The notes under the pieces: model-generated
Database searches by the model: none
The model's input: only the letters and a program-made list of their open reading frames with translations
Told to the model about the DNA's origin: nothing
In this document: in pieces, positions 1 through 8,243 of the stretch
Position numbering within the stretch: position 1 is the stretch's first letter
Layout of the letters: every line of letters starts with the position of its first letter
Program-made: the position numbers and the translations under genes
From: Aridibaculum aurantiacum
GTDB lineage: Bacteria > Bacteroidota > Bacteroidia > Chitinophagales > Chitinophagaceae
Direction: 5' to 3'
NCBI RefSeq assembly: GCF_017355875.1
Contig: NZ_JAFEWC010000001.1
Span: 682,001 to 746,000 of the forward strand
DNA: 64,000 bases

Positions 1-200
1 TAGGTAAAGGCTACTCTGTTAGAGCAGCAAAGCTGGAACTGAATATGGTGGCTGAAGGATACAATGCAAGCAAGTGTATTTTCAAGATCAACCAGGAGTA
101 TGGTGCAACAATGCCTATAGCAGAAAATATTTACCGCATTCTTTGGGAGCATATGGAGCCATGCGATGCATTCAAAGAAATTGAGAACGTACTGAAGTAG
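1..200 (+). CDS. gpsA: Glycerol-3-phosphate dehydrogenase [NAD(P)+], C-terminal end (partial)
   Basis: Only the last 65 codons are present; the frame opens at base 3 and stops at 198-200. The segment GKGYSVRAAKLELNMVAEGY followed by NASKCIF, MPIAENIYRILW and a closing helix matches the C-terminal helical domain of GpsA. That enzyme reduces dihydroxyacetone phosphate to sn-glycerol-3-phosphate for phospholipid synthesis in the cytoplasm. The catalytic lysine and Rossmann fold would lie upstream of the window, so activity cannot be judged. The next gene, hemW, is convergent. Confidence 0.88.
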   Translation, partial: GKGYSVRAAKLELNMVAEGYNASKCIFKINQEYGATMPIAENIYRILWEHMEPCDAFKEIENVLK

Positions 201-333
201 AACGGCCAATTCAGTACCTTTAGTTATGCCTGTTTCATTCGAAATATTTGGAAGTGGTACCGTTGTTTTGCTTGCTATTGTAGGTGTAGTAAACCTATGC
301 AGGTGGTGCATCAGGAAGTTGTCGCACCAGTAG

Positions 334-1455
334 TTACTGGAAAAGATCAGAGGCTATTCCATCAGCCAGCAATTTTCCACTGGTTGTAGTTTTCAAATAA
401 TCATTTTCTTCCACCAGGTGCTGAGCCTGCTCATATGGTTTGGCTGCTGCCAGCACTTTAGCAGTTATTTCCTCACCAAAATCCTCCTGTAGTTTTTTAA
501 GAGAAACACCTTCCATGGTGCGGAGCGCAGTCATCAGGTATTCATTCACTTGTTCTGTTGGCGTTAAATATTCTATCTCAAAAGGCACCTGGTCCTTTTC
601 TAGACTTTTTATGTAAAGCGCGTTGTTGGAGACATTCCACTGCCGAGTGCTGCCATTGAACGAATGCGCCGACGGCCCCAAACCTAAGTAATGAACGCCT
701 TGCCAATAGCTGCTATTGTGCCTGCTACGGTAGCCAGGTTTTGCAAAATTGGAGATCTCGTAATGTTCATAACCCGCTTCCTGCATCCACTGCATCAGCA
801 GTTCAAAATGATGCGCCTGTTTCTGGTTGTCTACAGGTGCCAGCTCGTTCTTACTGATCAGTTTTTCCAGTGCAGTTTTAGGCTCAACAGTAAGTGCATA
901 GCATGATAGATGAGGTATTCCCAGGTCGATTGCCTGCTGTACATTCAGCTTCCATTGTTCATCACTTAGGGTAGGTGTTCCATAAATCAGGTCGATGGTT
1001 ATGTTGTGGAAACCTTCCGCTTGTGCCAATTGAATGCTTTGCAGCGCCTGTTGTGCATTGTGTGCCCGGTTCATCCATACCAGGTCAGCTTCTGCAAAAG
1101 ATTGTGCACCCATGCTCAAACGGGTTATTCCTGCAGCTTTCCATTCTCTTAGTTTTCCTGTAGTTATATCGTCTGGGTTTGCCTCCAGTGTTATCTCGGC
1201 ACCTTCTGTTATAGAAAAATGCTGCCTCAGCGTTTGCAGTATCAACCGGAGCTCTTCTATTTCTAAAATAGAAGGAGTGCCGCCGCCAAAATAGATGGTT
1301 GAAACAGGTTCATGTAAATAGTCTTTCTGCAGCAAAATTTCCTTCAGCAGCGATTGCACGAAATCTGCCTGCAGCTTAGTAGATGTAGAAAAGTGGAAGT
1401 TGCAGTAGTGGCAGGCTTTCCTGCAAAAAGGTATGTGTAGATAGATGCCTGCCAT
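334..1455 (-). CDS. hemW: Radical SAM heme chaperone HemW (formerly HemN-like)
   Basis: This 373-residue protein begins MAGIYLHIPFC and carries the radical-SAM cluster motif CxxxCxxC at Cys11, Cys15 and Cys18, followed by the glycine-rich FGGGTPS stretch near residues 55-62. The length and the compact N-terminus, without the longer HemN leader, fit HemW, which binds a 4Fe-4S cluster and SAM and delivers heme to target proteins; it is not a proven coproporphyrinogen oxidase. It is transcribed divergently from the Omp85-like gene at 1495, with only 39 bp between the two start codons. hemD lies 3 kb away, but the spacing does not suggest an operon. Confidence 0.93.
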   Translation of the reverse strand: MAGIYLHIPFCRKACHYCNFHFSTSTKLQADFVQSLLKEILLQKDYLHEPVSTIYFGGGTPSILEIEELRLILQTLRQHFSITEGAEITLEANPDDITTGKLREWKAAGITRLSMGAQSFAEADLVWMNRAHNAQQALQSIQLAQAEGFHNITIDLIYGTPTLSDEQWKLNVQQAIDLGIPHLSCYALTVEPKTALEKLISKNELAPVDNQKQAHHFELLMQWMQEAGYEHYEISNFAKPGYRSRHNSSYWQGVHYLGLGPSAHSFNGSTRQWNVSNNALYIKSLEKDQVPFEIEYLTPTEQVNEYLMTALRTMEGVSLKKLQEDFGEEITAKVLAAAKPYEQAQHLVEENDYLKTTTSGKLLADGIASDLFQ

Positions 1456-1481
1456 GGAAGCCGCGAAAACTTTTGTAAACT

Positions 1482-1489
1482 TGTTTTTG
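1482..1489 (+). promoter_or_regulatory. Candidate -7 promoter element (TGTTTTTG) for the Omp85-like gene
   Basis: The octamer matches the Bacteroidota -7 consensus TAnnTTTG at 7 of 8 positions. Its last G is five bases before the ATG at 1495, so the transcript would be leaderless or nearly so. No clear -33 TTG at the usual spacing was seen. Confidence 0.35.
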
Positions 1490-1494
1490 TAAAG

Positions 1495-3282
1495 ATGGCA
1501 AAGGTAACCAGATACGTTTCTATAAGAAGTTTGTTGATGTTAATGTTGGCCTTTGCACCTGTTATTGCAAATGCTCAAAAAGCTTATCAGCTACACTATT
1601 TTCCGGTTGATGCCGACAGTGCAGCAGTTAAGAAACTGAAGTTGCAAACGCTATTCAACAACCAGGAAAACTGCCGCGCTTACATAGATCGATTACCCTC
1701 CATACTGCAGGCAGAAGGTTATGTTGCCGCTTCCCTTGATACGGTTGTTGTTGCTGACTCACAGGCTGTTGTTCATGTTTACCTGGGAGAAAAACTTTCG
1801 GAAGCATGCATACTTATTAATAAGGAATACTGGCCGCTGTTGCAGCAGGCCAATCTTTCGGTGGGCATGCAAGGCAAGCCAATAAACCTGGTTCAGTACC
1901 AGCTATTGCAGGAGCGGCTGCTAGATCATTTAGAAAATACCGGCTTCCCTTTTGCACAGGTGGAGCTGGCTGAAGTGCAGTTTGACAGCGGAAGGATCTC
2001 AGGAAACCTTTTAGTAAATAAAGGCCCTTCGTACAAGATAGACAGTGTGCGAATGATGGGTACAGCAAGGATTTCACAAAACTTTATTCACCGGTACCTC
2101 GACCTGCCGCGGGGCGGAATGTATAGAAGACAAACGCTTTCCAAAATAAATCAACGGCTGCTGGAGCTGCCTTATGTTCAGCAAAGCCAGCCATGGGATC
2201 TGACGATGCTTAATACCGGCAGCCTCGTAAATCTTTACCTGCAACCAAAGCGCAGCAACCAGGTGAATGTGCTGGCAGGCTTTCTTCCGGCGAATGAACA
2301 GCTGGGAGGAAAACTTTTATTTACCATTGATGCTAACCTGCAATTGCAAAATGCTTTTGGAACGGGTGAAAGAATAGGTGTAGTGTGGCAGCAGATCCAA
2401 CCGAAGTCGCCGAGGCTGAACCTGCAATACATGCAGCCATACGTCTTCAAGTCACCGTTCGGGTTTGATTTTTCGTTCGAGCTTTTCAAGAAGGATTCTA
2501 GTTTCCTGAATGTGAACGGGCAGTTTGGTTTGTTATATATGCTCTCGAGCAATAAGACTGCAAAAGTGGTGGTGCAGACACAATCAACCAGCATTTTGGA
2601 TGTTGATACGCTGCAGGTAAAATTTACAAAAAGGCTACCTACAGTAGCGGATGTAAGCTCTCTGAACGTTGGTGTTGAATATGATGTGAATGCTACCAAT
2701 TATCGCTTCAACCCCCGGAGCGGCATCGAGTTTTCTCTTTTTGGAGGGGTGGGACAGAAGGCGGTAAAGAAGAATAACGCCATCATGTCGCTTAAAGATC
2801 CTTCTTTTGATTACAACAGCCTGTACGATACGCTCCAGTTGCAAACCTACCAGCTGCGGCTGCGTGGCAGGTTTGGAAAATATTTTCCTGTAGGCAAACA
2901 AGCGGTGGTTAAAACGGGTGTGCAAGCTGGTTGGTACCAGAGCCCGAATGCTTTTAGGAACGAGCTTTTCCAGGTAGGTGGTTACCGACTCATGCGTGGC
3001 TTTGATGAAGAAGCTATTTTTGCCAGCAGCTTTGCCGTTGGAACCCTTGAGTACCGCTACCTGCTCGGGCTGAATTCAAACTTTTTTACTTTTACCGACT
3101 TTGGCTGGACAAGCAATACCATTACCAGCCAGCGCAATACTTATTTGGGTGCCGGTGTCGGATTGTCTTTTGAGACCAAAGGTGGCATCTTCAACCTCAG
3201 CTATGCCGCAGGCAAGCGCAATGACCTCAACTTCGACATACGGCAATCGAAGATCCATTTTGGGTATGTGAGTATATTTTAA
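1495..3282 (+). CDS. BamA/TamA-family (Omp85) outer-membrane protein
   Basis: A 595-residue precursor with a signal peptide ending ...VIANA-Q (cleavage after about Ala27). Residues of about 150-255 resemble POTRA repeats (for example the stretch around SYKIDSVRMMGTARISQNF). The rest is rich in alternating aromatic and polar residues typical of a beta-barrel, with the Omp85 hallmark GYRLMRGFDEE at about residues 495-506. The family inserts or exports outer-membrane proteins. At 595 residues it is shorter than a BamA with five POTRA domains, so it is probably an accessory member rather than the essential BamA. It is divergent from hemW; the downstream gap contains a degenerate repeat, which argues against co-transcription with the DUF4271 gene. 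Confidence 0.85.
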   Translation: MAKVTRYVSIRSLLMLMLAFAPVIANAQKAYQLHYFPVDADSAAVKKLKLQTLFNNQENCRAYIDRLPSILQAEGYVAASLDTVVVADSQAVVHVYLGEKLSEACILINKEYWPLLQQANLSVGMQGKPINLVQYQLLQERLLDHLENTGFPFAQVELAEVQFDSGRISGNLLVNKGPSYKIDSVRMMGTARISQNFIHRYLDLPRGGMYRRQTLSKINQRLLELPYVQQSQPWDLTMLNTGSLVNLYLQPKRSNQVNVLAGFLPANEQLGGKLLFTIDANLQLQNAFGTGERIGVVWQQIQPKSPRLNLQYMQPYVFKSPFGFDFSFELFKKDSSFLNVNGQFGLLYMLSSNKTAKVVVQTQSTSILDVDTLQVKFTKRLPTVADVSSLNVGVEYDVNATNYRFNPRSGIEFSLFGGVGQKAVKKNNAIMSLKDPSFDYNSLYDTLQLQTYQLRLRGRFGKYFPVGKQAVVKTGVQAGWYQSPNAFRNELFQVGGYRLMRGFDEEAIFASSFAVGTLEYRYLLGLNSNFFTFTDFGWTSNTITSQRNTYLGAGVGLSFETKGGIFNLSYAAGKRNDLNFDIRQSKIHFGYVSIF

Positions 3283-3396
3283 AAGTCAGAGGTGGGAAGT
3301 CAGAGGTCAGAAGTCAGAGATCAGAGATTGGAGATCAGAAGTAAAGGTTAGACATCTAACAACTACCAACTAACACCTAACATCTAAACCCTAACC
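3282..3396. repeat. Degenerate intergenic low-complexity repeat (GTCAGA / CTAACA type)
   Basis: The 5' half is built of variants of GTCAGAGG, AAGTCAGA and GATCAGA. The 3' half is built of variants of CTAACA and ACCTAACATCTAAACC. No reading frame or strong hairpin is present. The end word ACATCTAAAC (3380-3389) recurs at the end of the similar element at 28976-29155. Confidence 0.65.
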
Positions 3397-3437
3397 CCGG
3401 CTTGCTTTATTTATTTTATACTGTGGCTGCACAAAGA

Positions 3438-3445
3438 TATTTTTG
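3438..3445 (+). promoter_or_regulatory. -7 promoter element TATTTTTG for the DUF4271 gene
   Basis: This is a perfect match to TAnnTTTG. Its last three bases are the upstream candidate TTG start at 3443, which favours the TTG at 3464 as the true start, with a 5' leader of roughly 15 nt. No TTG -33 box was found. Confidence 0.5.
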
Positions 3446-3463
3446 CGCCCAATTATACCGCGG

Positions 3464-4435
3464 TTGAAATACCTTTTGCTCATCATATTTTTTAGCTTGT
3501 TTGGCAGTGCAGTTTTTGCGCAGGCTGACACTGGCGCTGTGCCTCCGCCGGTTGGTGCTCCTGCTGTTAGACAAACATCACCAGCAGCCAATCCGTTGCC
3601 GCAGTCAGGGCAAATTGACACCGCAAATGATACAGCTGTAGCGGCTGCTCCTGATACGGTTTCAGTAAAGCAGTTACCTGTAGCCCGCCCTGTAGACAGC
3701 CTTTTCCTCAAGCTGCTCGACAATCCTTACCTGCAGATGACTGAACCGCCCGTTTACCTGGTTATAAAGGAGCGGGAACGGGAAGATAAAGACGAGATGT
3801 TTTACCTGTTGGCTGGCTTGCTATTGTTGTTGGCCTTTATCAAACTGGTATTTCCGCGGTACTTCACCAATGTGTTCCACCTGTTTTTCCAGCCATCTTT
3901 CAGGCAAAAGCAAACGAGGGAGCACCTGCTACAAAGTGCGCTACCGTCATTGCTACTCAACTTATTTTTCATCTTATCGGGTGGTGCTTACCTGGCGCTA
4001 CTGGTAGATCATTATAATGTTGTAGATGAATCCTTCTGGCTGCTCTTCCTAAATGGTACCTTATTTTTAACCATTTTGTATACCGGCAAATATGTTTTTT
4101 TGACCTTTGCCGGTTGGGTATTCAATGTAAAGCAGTCTGCTGAAACCTATATTTTCATCGTCTACCTTATTAATAAGATAATCGGCGTGGTACTGCTGCC
4201 AATAACCTTGGTCATCGCGTTTTCACAACCCATTGTTATTGATGTTGGTATCACAGTTTCAGTAGTTGTAATATCACTTCTCTTCTTTTATAGGTATGTG
4301 TTAGCTTTTGGTCAGGTGCGTAGAGAGGTGAAAGTGAACCTATTACATTTCTTCTTTTACGTATTGGCATTTGAGATAACACCCCTCCTGCTGATTTACA
4401 AGACGTTAATGATTTATTTGGATAAGAGTCTTTAA
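3464..4435 (+). CDS. DUF4271-family integral membrane protein
   Basis: From a TTG start this is a 323-residue protein. The start at 3464 gives a compact signal peptide (KYLLLIIFFSLFGSAVFAQ); an in-frame TTG at 3443 would add seven residues but overlaps a good -7 promoter box. A proline/alanine/threonine-rich linker of about 70 residues follows, then six hydrophobic segments starting near DEMFYLLAGLLLLLAF. This arrangement matches the Bacteroidota-restricted DUF4271 family, whose function is not known. The stop codon TAA at 4433-4435 overlaps the promoter box of hemD. In Bacteroidota, DUF4271 genes commonly precede hemD, as seen here. Confidence 0.8.
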   Translation: MKYLLLIIFFSLFGSAVFAQADTGAVPPPVGAPAVRQTSPAANPLPQSGQIDTANDTAVAAAPDTVSVKQLPVARPVDSLFLKLLDNPYLQMTEPPVYLVIKEREREDKDEMFYLLAGLLLLLAFIKLVFPRYFTNVFHLFFQPSFRQKQTREHLLQSALPSLLLNLFFILSGGAYLALLVDHYNVVDESFWLLFLNGTLFLTILYTGKYVFLTFAGWVFNVKQSAETYIFIVYLINKIIGVVLLPITLVIAFSQPIVIDVGITVSVVVISLLFFYRYVLAFGQVRREVKVNLLHFFFYVLAFEITPLLLIYKTLMIYLDKSL

Positions 4436-4440
4436 TTTTG
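4433..4440 (+). promoter_or_regulatory. -7 promoter element TAATTTTG for hemD
   Basis: This is a perfect TAnnTTTG match that begins with the stop codon of the preceding gene and lies 22 bp before the hemD ATG at 4463. It implies that hemD can be transcribed separately from the DUF4271 gene. Confidence 0.5.
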
Positions 4441-4462
4441 CACAAACACCGAAAGACATAGC

Positions 4463-5260
4463 ATGGTAAAAAACGGGTCAAAAACCGCTTCAGCCGAAAA
4501 CACTATGAAAAAAATCCTTATCACTCAACCTAAGCCTGAAAATGATCGTTCACCTTATTTTGAGTTAGCGAGGAAATATAACATAGACCTTGTTTTCCAT
4601 CCTTTCATCAAGTTAGAAGGTATCCCAGCTAAAGAATTCAGAAAGCAAAAGATCGACATTAGCTATTACTCCGCAGTTATCTTCACCAGCCGAAACGCCA
4701 TTGATCATTTCTTTCGAATTTGCGAAGAAATGAAGGTGACGATCAGCCAGGATACCAAGTATTTCTGCATCACAGAGGCTGTGGCTCTTTATCTCCAGAA
4801 GTTTATCCTGTATCGCAAGCGCAAAGTTTTCTACGGCGCAGATGGTACCAACAAGAGCATGTTTGATGTGATAAACAAGCACAAGGAAAACGAGAAGTTC
4901 TTGTATGTATGTAGCGAGAACCAGCAGGATAACGAGATTGTAAACTGGCTGAAGAATAATAAGTGTGAACATGCACTTGCCTTTATGTACCGCACCATCA
5001 GTAATGATATCTCGGAAATTATGAAAGGCGGTGATTATGATGTTATCTGTTTCTTTACGCCTAGCGGGGTAAAAAGCCTTTTTGATAATATCCCGGAATT
5101 CAAGCAGAACGGAACGCGTATTGGCGCATTTGGGGGCAATACTAGTAAAGCAGTAGAGGATGCAGGACTTACTTTAGAAATAAAAGCACCGGCTCCGCAA
5201 ACACCTAGTATGGTGGCAGCACTTGAACAGTTTTTAGCTGCTGAAACAAAAAAGAAATAA
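4463..5260 (+). CDS. hemD: Uroporphyrinogen-III synthase
   Basis: A 265-residue protein with the two-lobed HemD pattern: KKILITQPKP near the N-terminus, YSAVIFTSRNAIDHFF (about 70-85), DVICFFTPSGVKSLFD (about 193-208) and IGAFGGNTSKAVEDAG in the second lobe. The enzyme closes hydroxymethylbilane to uroporphyrinogen III in the cytoplasm, the branch point of heme synthesis. Sequence conservation in this family is low, so the call rests on overall pattern and length. The ATG at 4463 is supported by an upstream promoter box; an internal ATG at 4505 (MKKILITQ) is a plausible alternative. A strong terminator follows at 5281-5308. Confidence 0.85.
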   Translation: MVKNGSKTASAENTMKKILITQPKPENDRSPYFELARKYNIDLVFHPFIKLEGIPAKEFRKQKIDISYYSAVIFTSRNAIDHFFRICEEMKVTISQDTKYFCITEAVALYLQKFILYRKRKVFYGADGTNKSMFDVINKHKENEKFLYVCSENQQDNEIVNWLKNNKCEHALAFMYRTISNDISEIMKGGDYDVICFFTPSGVKSLFDNIPEFKQNGTRIGAFGGNTSKAVEDAGLTLEIKAPAPQTPSMVAALEQFLAAETKKK

Positions 5261-5280
5261 GAGATAATTTATAAAAAGGA

Positions 5281-5308
5281 AAGCAGGTCCAGCGCGACCT
5301 GCTTTTTT
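5281..5308 (+). terminator. Intrinsic terminator after hemD
   Basis: A 9-bp perfect stem AAGCAGGTC/GACCTGCTT with a six-base loop (CAGCGC) is followed by six T residues. Confidence 0.9.
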
Positions 5309-5432
5309 ATTGCCTCCGTTGTAGTGTATGCTGGTGTGGGAAGGGATCCTCCAAGAAAAACTGTATCCTTTTCTTCCACTAATGGAAGTCTTAGCTTTCT
5401 CAGTTTCAATGCTTTTGTCTTTTCTTTGCGGC

Positions 5433-6146
5433 ATGAAGCTGTCCCTCATCCGTTTTACAAAATCCTGGTTCATAAAGTTGCAATTGCACAGGCTGTTTGC
5501 TCCTTTCACTGGTTTGTTTCTTAACCTGGTTTACATGACAAAACTGTCGAAATGGGCGCACGAAAACAGGCATGTTGCATACAATGATTTTAAGAGCAAG
5601 TGGGATTACAACAAACGGTACCCGATGTACCAGTGGGTGATAGACCAGGAGGGCTTAACTCAGCCTATCAATTACCTTGAGTTTGGTGTAGCTGGTGGCG
5701 AATCATTTCGGTGGTTTATGGAAAGGAACAAAAATGCAGACAGCAGGTTCTATGGATTTGACACCTTTGATGGTCTTCCTGAAGATTGGGGACCTTTTAA
5801 AAAAGGAGCTTTTAGCAACAACAATCAATTACCGCAAATACCAGATGCACGGGGGCAGTTTTTCAAAGGTCTGTTCCAGCAAACGCTTCCTTCTTTTTTG
5901 CAACAGCTAGACAAGAGCCGCCGCAATGTGCTGATGATGGATGCTGATCTTTGGTCGGCGACTTTATATGCGCTTACCATGCTGGCGCCTTACCTGAAAA
6001 AGGATGACATCATTTTCTTCGACGAATTTGTTGTGCCTACACATGAATTCAAAGCTTTTCTTGATTTCGTAGAATCGCACTATGTAAACCTGCAGTTGGT
6101 AGCTACCGCCAACAATTATTATTTCGCAGCTTTTAAAGTGAAGTAG
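5433..6146 (+). CDS. TylF-like class I SAM-dependent methyltransferase
   Basis: From ATG 5433 (MKLSLIRFTKSW) the product has 237 residues; an ATG at 5382 would add 17 hydrophobic residues. The SAM-binding motif LEFGVAGGESFRWF, then FYGFDTFDGLPEDWG, and the acidic motif VLMMDADLWSATLYAL followed by FFDEF match the TylF/macrocin O-methyltransferase-like family. Members methylate sugar hydroxyls or are of unknown role; the substrate here cannot be read. A short hydrophobic N-terminal stretch may associate with the membrane. The last 14 bp overlap the convergent hydrolase gene at 6133. Confidence 0.75.
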   Translation: MKLSLIRFTKSWFIKLQLHRLFAPFTGLFLNLVYMTKLSKWAHENRHVAYNDFKSKWDYNKRYPMYQWVIDQEGLTQPINYLEFGVAGGESFRWFMERNKNADSRFYGFDTFDGLPEDWGPFKKGAFSNNNQLPQIPDARGQFFKGLFQQTLPSFLQQLDKSRRNVLMMDADLWSATLYALTMLAPYLKKDDIIFFDEFVVPTHEFKAFLDFVESHYVNLQLVATANNYYFAAFKVK

Positions 6147-6990
6147 AAGTAAGTGAAGGAGACTCTTCAAGCAGCTTGTGCAGTTTCACGTTCAACTGGT
6201 CGAAACGGTGGAGATCGTTGTGGCTGCCTCCCTCAATTGTAATAAACTCATCCTGCTGCTTCAGTACCTCCTTTAGCCTTTGTGCATTACTATAAGGAAT
6301 AACGCCATCGGCGGTGCCATGAAAAATAGTAACCGGTGCTGTCACTTTTGCCAGGTATTCATTTGTAGGAAATTTATACCGGATCATCTGGTCAAGTGGA
6401 TACATCCAGAAATAGCGTGCAGCAACTGATGTAAGGCTATAGTAAGGTGTTTCTAAGATCAACCGCTTGCAGTCCCTGATGCTGGCTAGCTGCGATGCTA
6501 CACCGCTTCCCAAAGACCTGCCATATATAACGATGTCTGAAGGTTTGTACTTAGTGCGCGCCAGTTTATATACTTGCAGTGCCTGCTGGTACATAGCTTC
6601 TTCTGTAAGTTCTCCGGTGCTTTTCCCAAACCCCGGGTAATCGATCATCCAAACTTCGTAACCATCATTGGTCATATTGGTAGCAGCTGAAGCATAATGA
6701 TTTACATTTTTCATATTGCCATGGAAGTACAACAACACACCTTTAGCCGGCTGGTTGGTGGTAAACTGTACCAGGTGGTAATTAGTAGTGGCATCTACAG
6801 GAATGTTCACTTCAGTATGCGGCGCATTGAAATCAAACGGAGCATTGGCGGCCAAAGCTTTTGGATGGAACAAAAACTTTTCCTGCAAGTGATAAACAGC
6901 CACACCTACCAGGCAGTATACAAGCAGGCCGATCTTGGCCCACCGCAAGAACTTTTTCTTTTTTCTACTGGTTTGAATGGATGTTTTCAT
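6133..6990 (-). CDS. Membrane-anchored alpha/beta hydrolase (BEM46/S33 type), copy 1
   Basis: From ATG 6990 the product has 285 residues. An in-frame ATG at 6999 would overlap the -7 box, so 6990 is preferred. A lysine-rich start and one transmembrane helix (about residues 19-37) precede an alpha/beta hydrolase fold with the oxyanion region LYFHGN, nucleophile elbow YGRSLGSG, an Asp in FHGTADGVIP and a catalytic His in GGSHND. It probably acts as an esterase or peptidase-like hydrolase at the inner membrane; substrate unknown. It is a tandem paralogue of the next gene (7030-7818) and overlaps the convergent methyltransferase gene by 14 bp. Confidence 0.82.
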   Translation of the reverse strand: MKTSIQTSRKKKKFLRWAKIGLLVYCLVGVAVYHLQEKFLFHPKALAANAPFDFNAPHTEVNIPVDATTNYHLVQFTTNQPAKGVLLYFHGNMKNVNHYASAATNMTNDGYEVWMIDYPGFGKSTGELTEEAMYQQALQVYKLARTKYKPSDIVIYGRSLGSGVASQLASIRDCKRLILETPYYSLTSVAARYFWMYPLDQMIRYKFPTNEYLAKVTAPVTIFHGTADGVIPYSNAQRLKEVLKQQDEFITIEGGSHNDLHRFDQLNVKLHKLLEESPSLTSTSL

Positions 6991-6996
6991 GTGGTG

Positions 6997-7004
6997 CAAA
7001 ATTA
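6997..7004 (-). promoter_or_regulatory. -7 promoter element TAATTTTG for hydrolase copy 1
   Basis: On the minus strand this is a perfect TAnnTTTG match ending six bases before the ATG at 6990, implying a leaderless or nearly leaderless mRNA. Confidence 0.5.
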
Positions 7005-7029
7005 TAGCTTGTGCATCCGGCGCTGGCTG

Positions 7030-7818
7030 CTATTCCTGTAAAATATCCCTAATAAAGTTGTGGTAAGCAGGGTAGGTGGGAAGGTTGTTGTGACCGCCAC
7101 CTGGAATGCGTATCAGCGTGATCTTGTGCGGGTTGATCTGCTGCAGTGCCTCGCTGTGCTTTATAGGTATCAGCCAATCTTTGGTGCCATGCAAAATGTA
7201 GGTATGGCAGCGTACTTTCTTTAACCAAAGGTCGGTGCGCAGGTGGAAACGTAGCAGAAAACGCATAGGCAGGATGGGGGCAAACCGCTCCACTACTTTT
7301 ACAAAATTGAAATATGGCGCATCTAAAATGAGATAGCGCGGGTTGTTGTCGCTGGCTATTTTAGTGGCGAAGCCGCTGCCCATACTTCTTCCATATACCA
7401 CCAGGTGATGCTCCGGGTATTGCTGCTTCAGTACTTCGTATACGTACTGCATGTCGTTCAGCATTTCTTTTTCGCTTCGTTTGCCGGTGCTCTTGCCAAA
7501 GCCGCGATAATCCACCAGCACCACATCGTAACCATAGCGGTAAAAGTCGCGGGCATATTTAGCCCAACCTTTTATGCTGCGGGTATTGCCGTGCAGGTAA
7601 AAGATGAGACCTTTTGGGTCGTTGCGGTAAAAGTGAAGCCCATTGATTGAAACGCCGGGCTCAATATCAAAAAACAGTTCTTTAAAAGGGATATCGTACT
7701 TGTAAACAAAATTCTTTGAGAGCACTTCAGGCTTAAAGATGAACCGCTCCTGCACCAGGTAAATAAGCAGCAGTAGTACAATGTAGCCAATGATTATATA
7801 GAGGATGTAGTTATTCAA
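7030..7818 (-). CDS. Membrane-anchored alpha/beta hydrolase, copy 2
   Basis: A 262-residue protein with an N-terminal transmembrane helix (about residues 4-22) and the same fold as its neighbour: IFYLHGN, nucleophile elbow YGRSMGSGF, acid in LHGTKDWLIP, and His in GGGHNNLP. Shared landmarks (QERFIFKPE here, QEKFLFHPK in copy 1; DYRGFGKSTG here, DYPGFGKSTG in copy 1) show a tandem duplication with considerable divergence. Substrate unknown. It ends 39 bp upstream of copy 1, but copy 1 has its own promoter box, so the two may be separately expressed. Confidence 0.82.
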   Translation of the reverse strand: MNNYILYIIIGYIVLLLLIYLVQERFIFKPEVLSKNFVYKYDIPFKELFFDIEPGVSINGLHFYRNDPKGLIFYLHGNTRSIKGWAKYARDFYRYGYDVVLVDYRGFGKSTGKRSEKEMLNDMQYVYEVLKQQYPEHHLVVYGRSMGSGFATKIASDNNPRYLILDAPYFNFVKVVERFAPILPMRFLLRFHLRTDLWLKKVRCHTYILHGTKDWLIPIKHSEALQQINPHKITLIRIPGGGHNNLPTYPAYHNFIRDILQE

Positions 7819-7934
7819 TGGTATGTCTGAAGTGCGAGGTCAAAGTACGATAGCTGACAGATAAATACTGATACTATTCATTCAATAGCTAGAAAGCTTG
7901 ATAATATTCTTGATCAGCTGGGTAACTACAATCT

Positions 7935-8240
7935 TTAGTAATTCTGCTCTTCTCGCTTCCATGCCTCCATACCACCTTCCAGGTTTACAAGATTATTAAA
8001 GCCAAATTTCTGTTCAAGCCGCTGGATGGCTATCTGGCTGCGTACGCCTTTTTTGCAATAGATGATCACAGGTTCGTCTTTGGGCAAACTGGGTGCATAG
8101 TTCATGATCTCGCCAAGCGGCACATGTTTACCGCCAATATTAAATGCCTCGTGTTCCCAATCTTCCCTTACATCTAAAAGAAAAAGCTCGCTATCTGCAG
8201 CGAGCTTTGCTTTTAATTCTTTGGGTGTGATCTGCTTCAT
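7935..8240 (-). CDS. Single-domain rhodanese-like protein
   Basis: A 101-residue cytoplasmic protein that is one rhodanese domain: LLDVREDWEHEAFNIGG at residues 21-37, then the active-site loop CKKGVRS with the catalytic Cys near residue 62, and a GGMEAWKRE C-terminus. Such proteins carry sulfur as a cysteine persulfide; the acceptor is not apparent. The start lies 3 bp after the kup stop, so the two are almost certainly co-transcribed. Confidence 0.9.
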   Translation of the reverse strand: MKQITPKELKAKLAADSELFLLDVREDWEHEAFNIGGKHVPLGEIMNYAPSLPKDEPVIIYCKKGVRSQIAIQRLEQKFGFNNLVNLEGGMEAWKREEQNY

Positions 8241-8243
8241 CTG

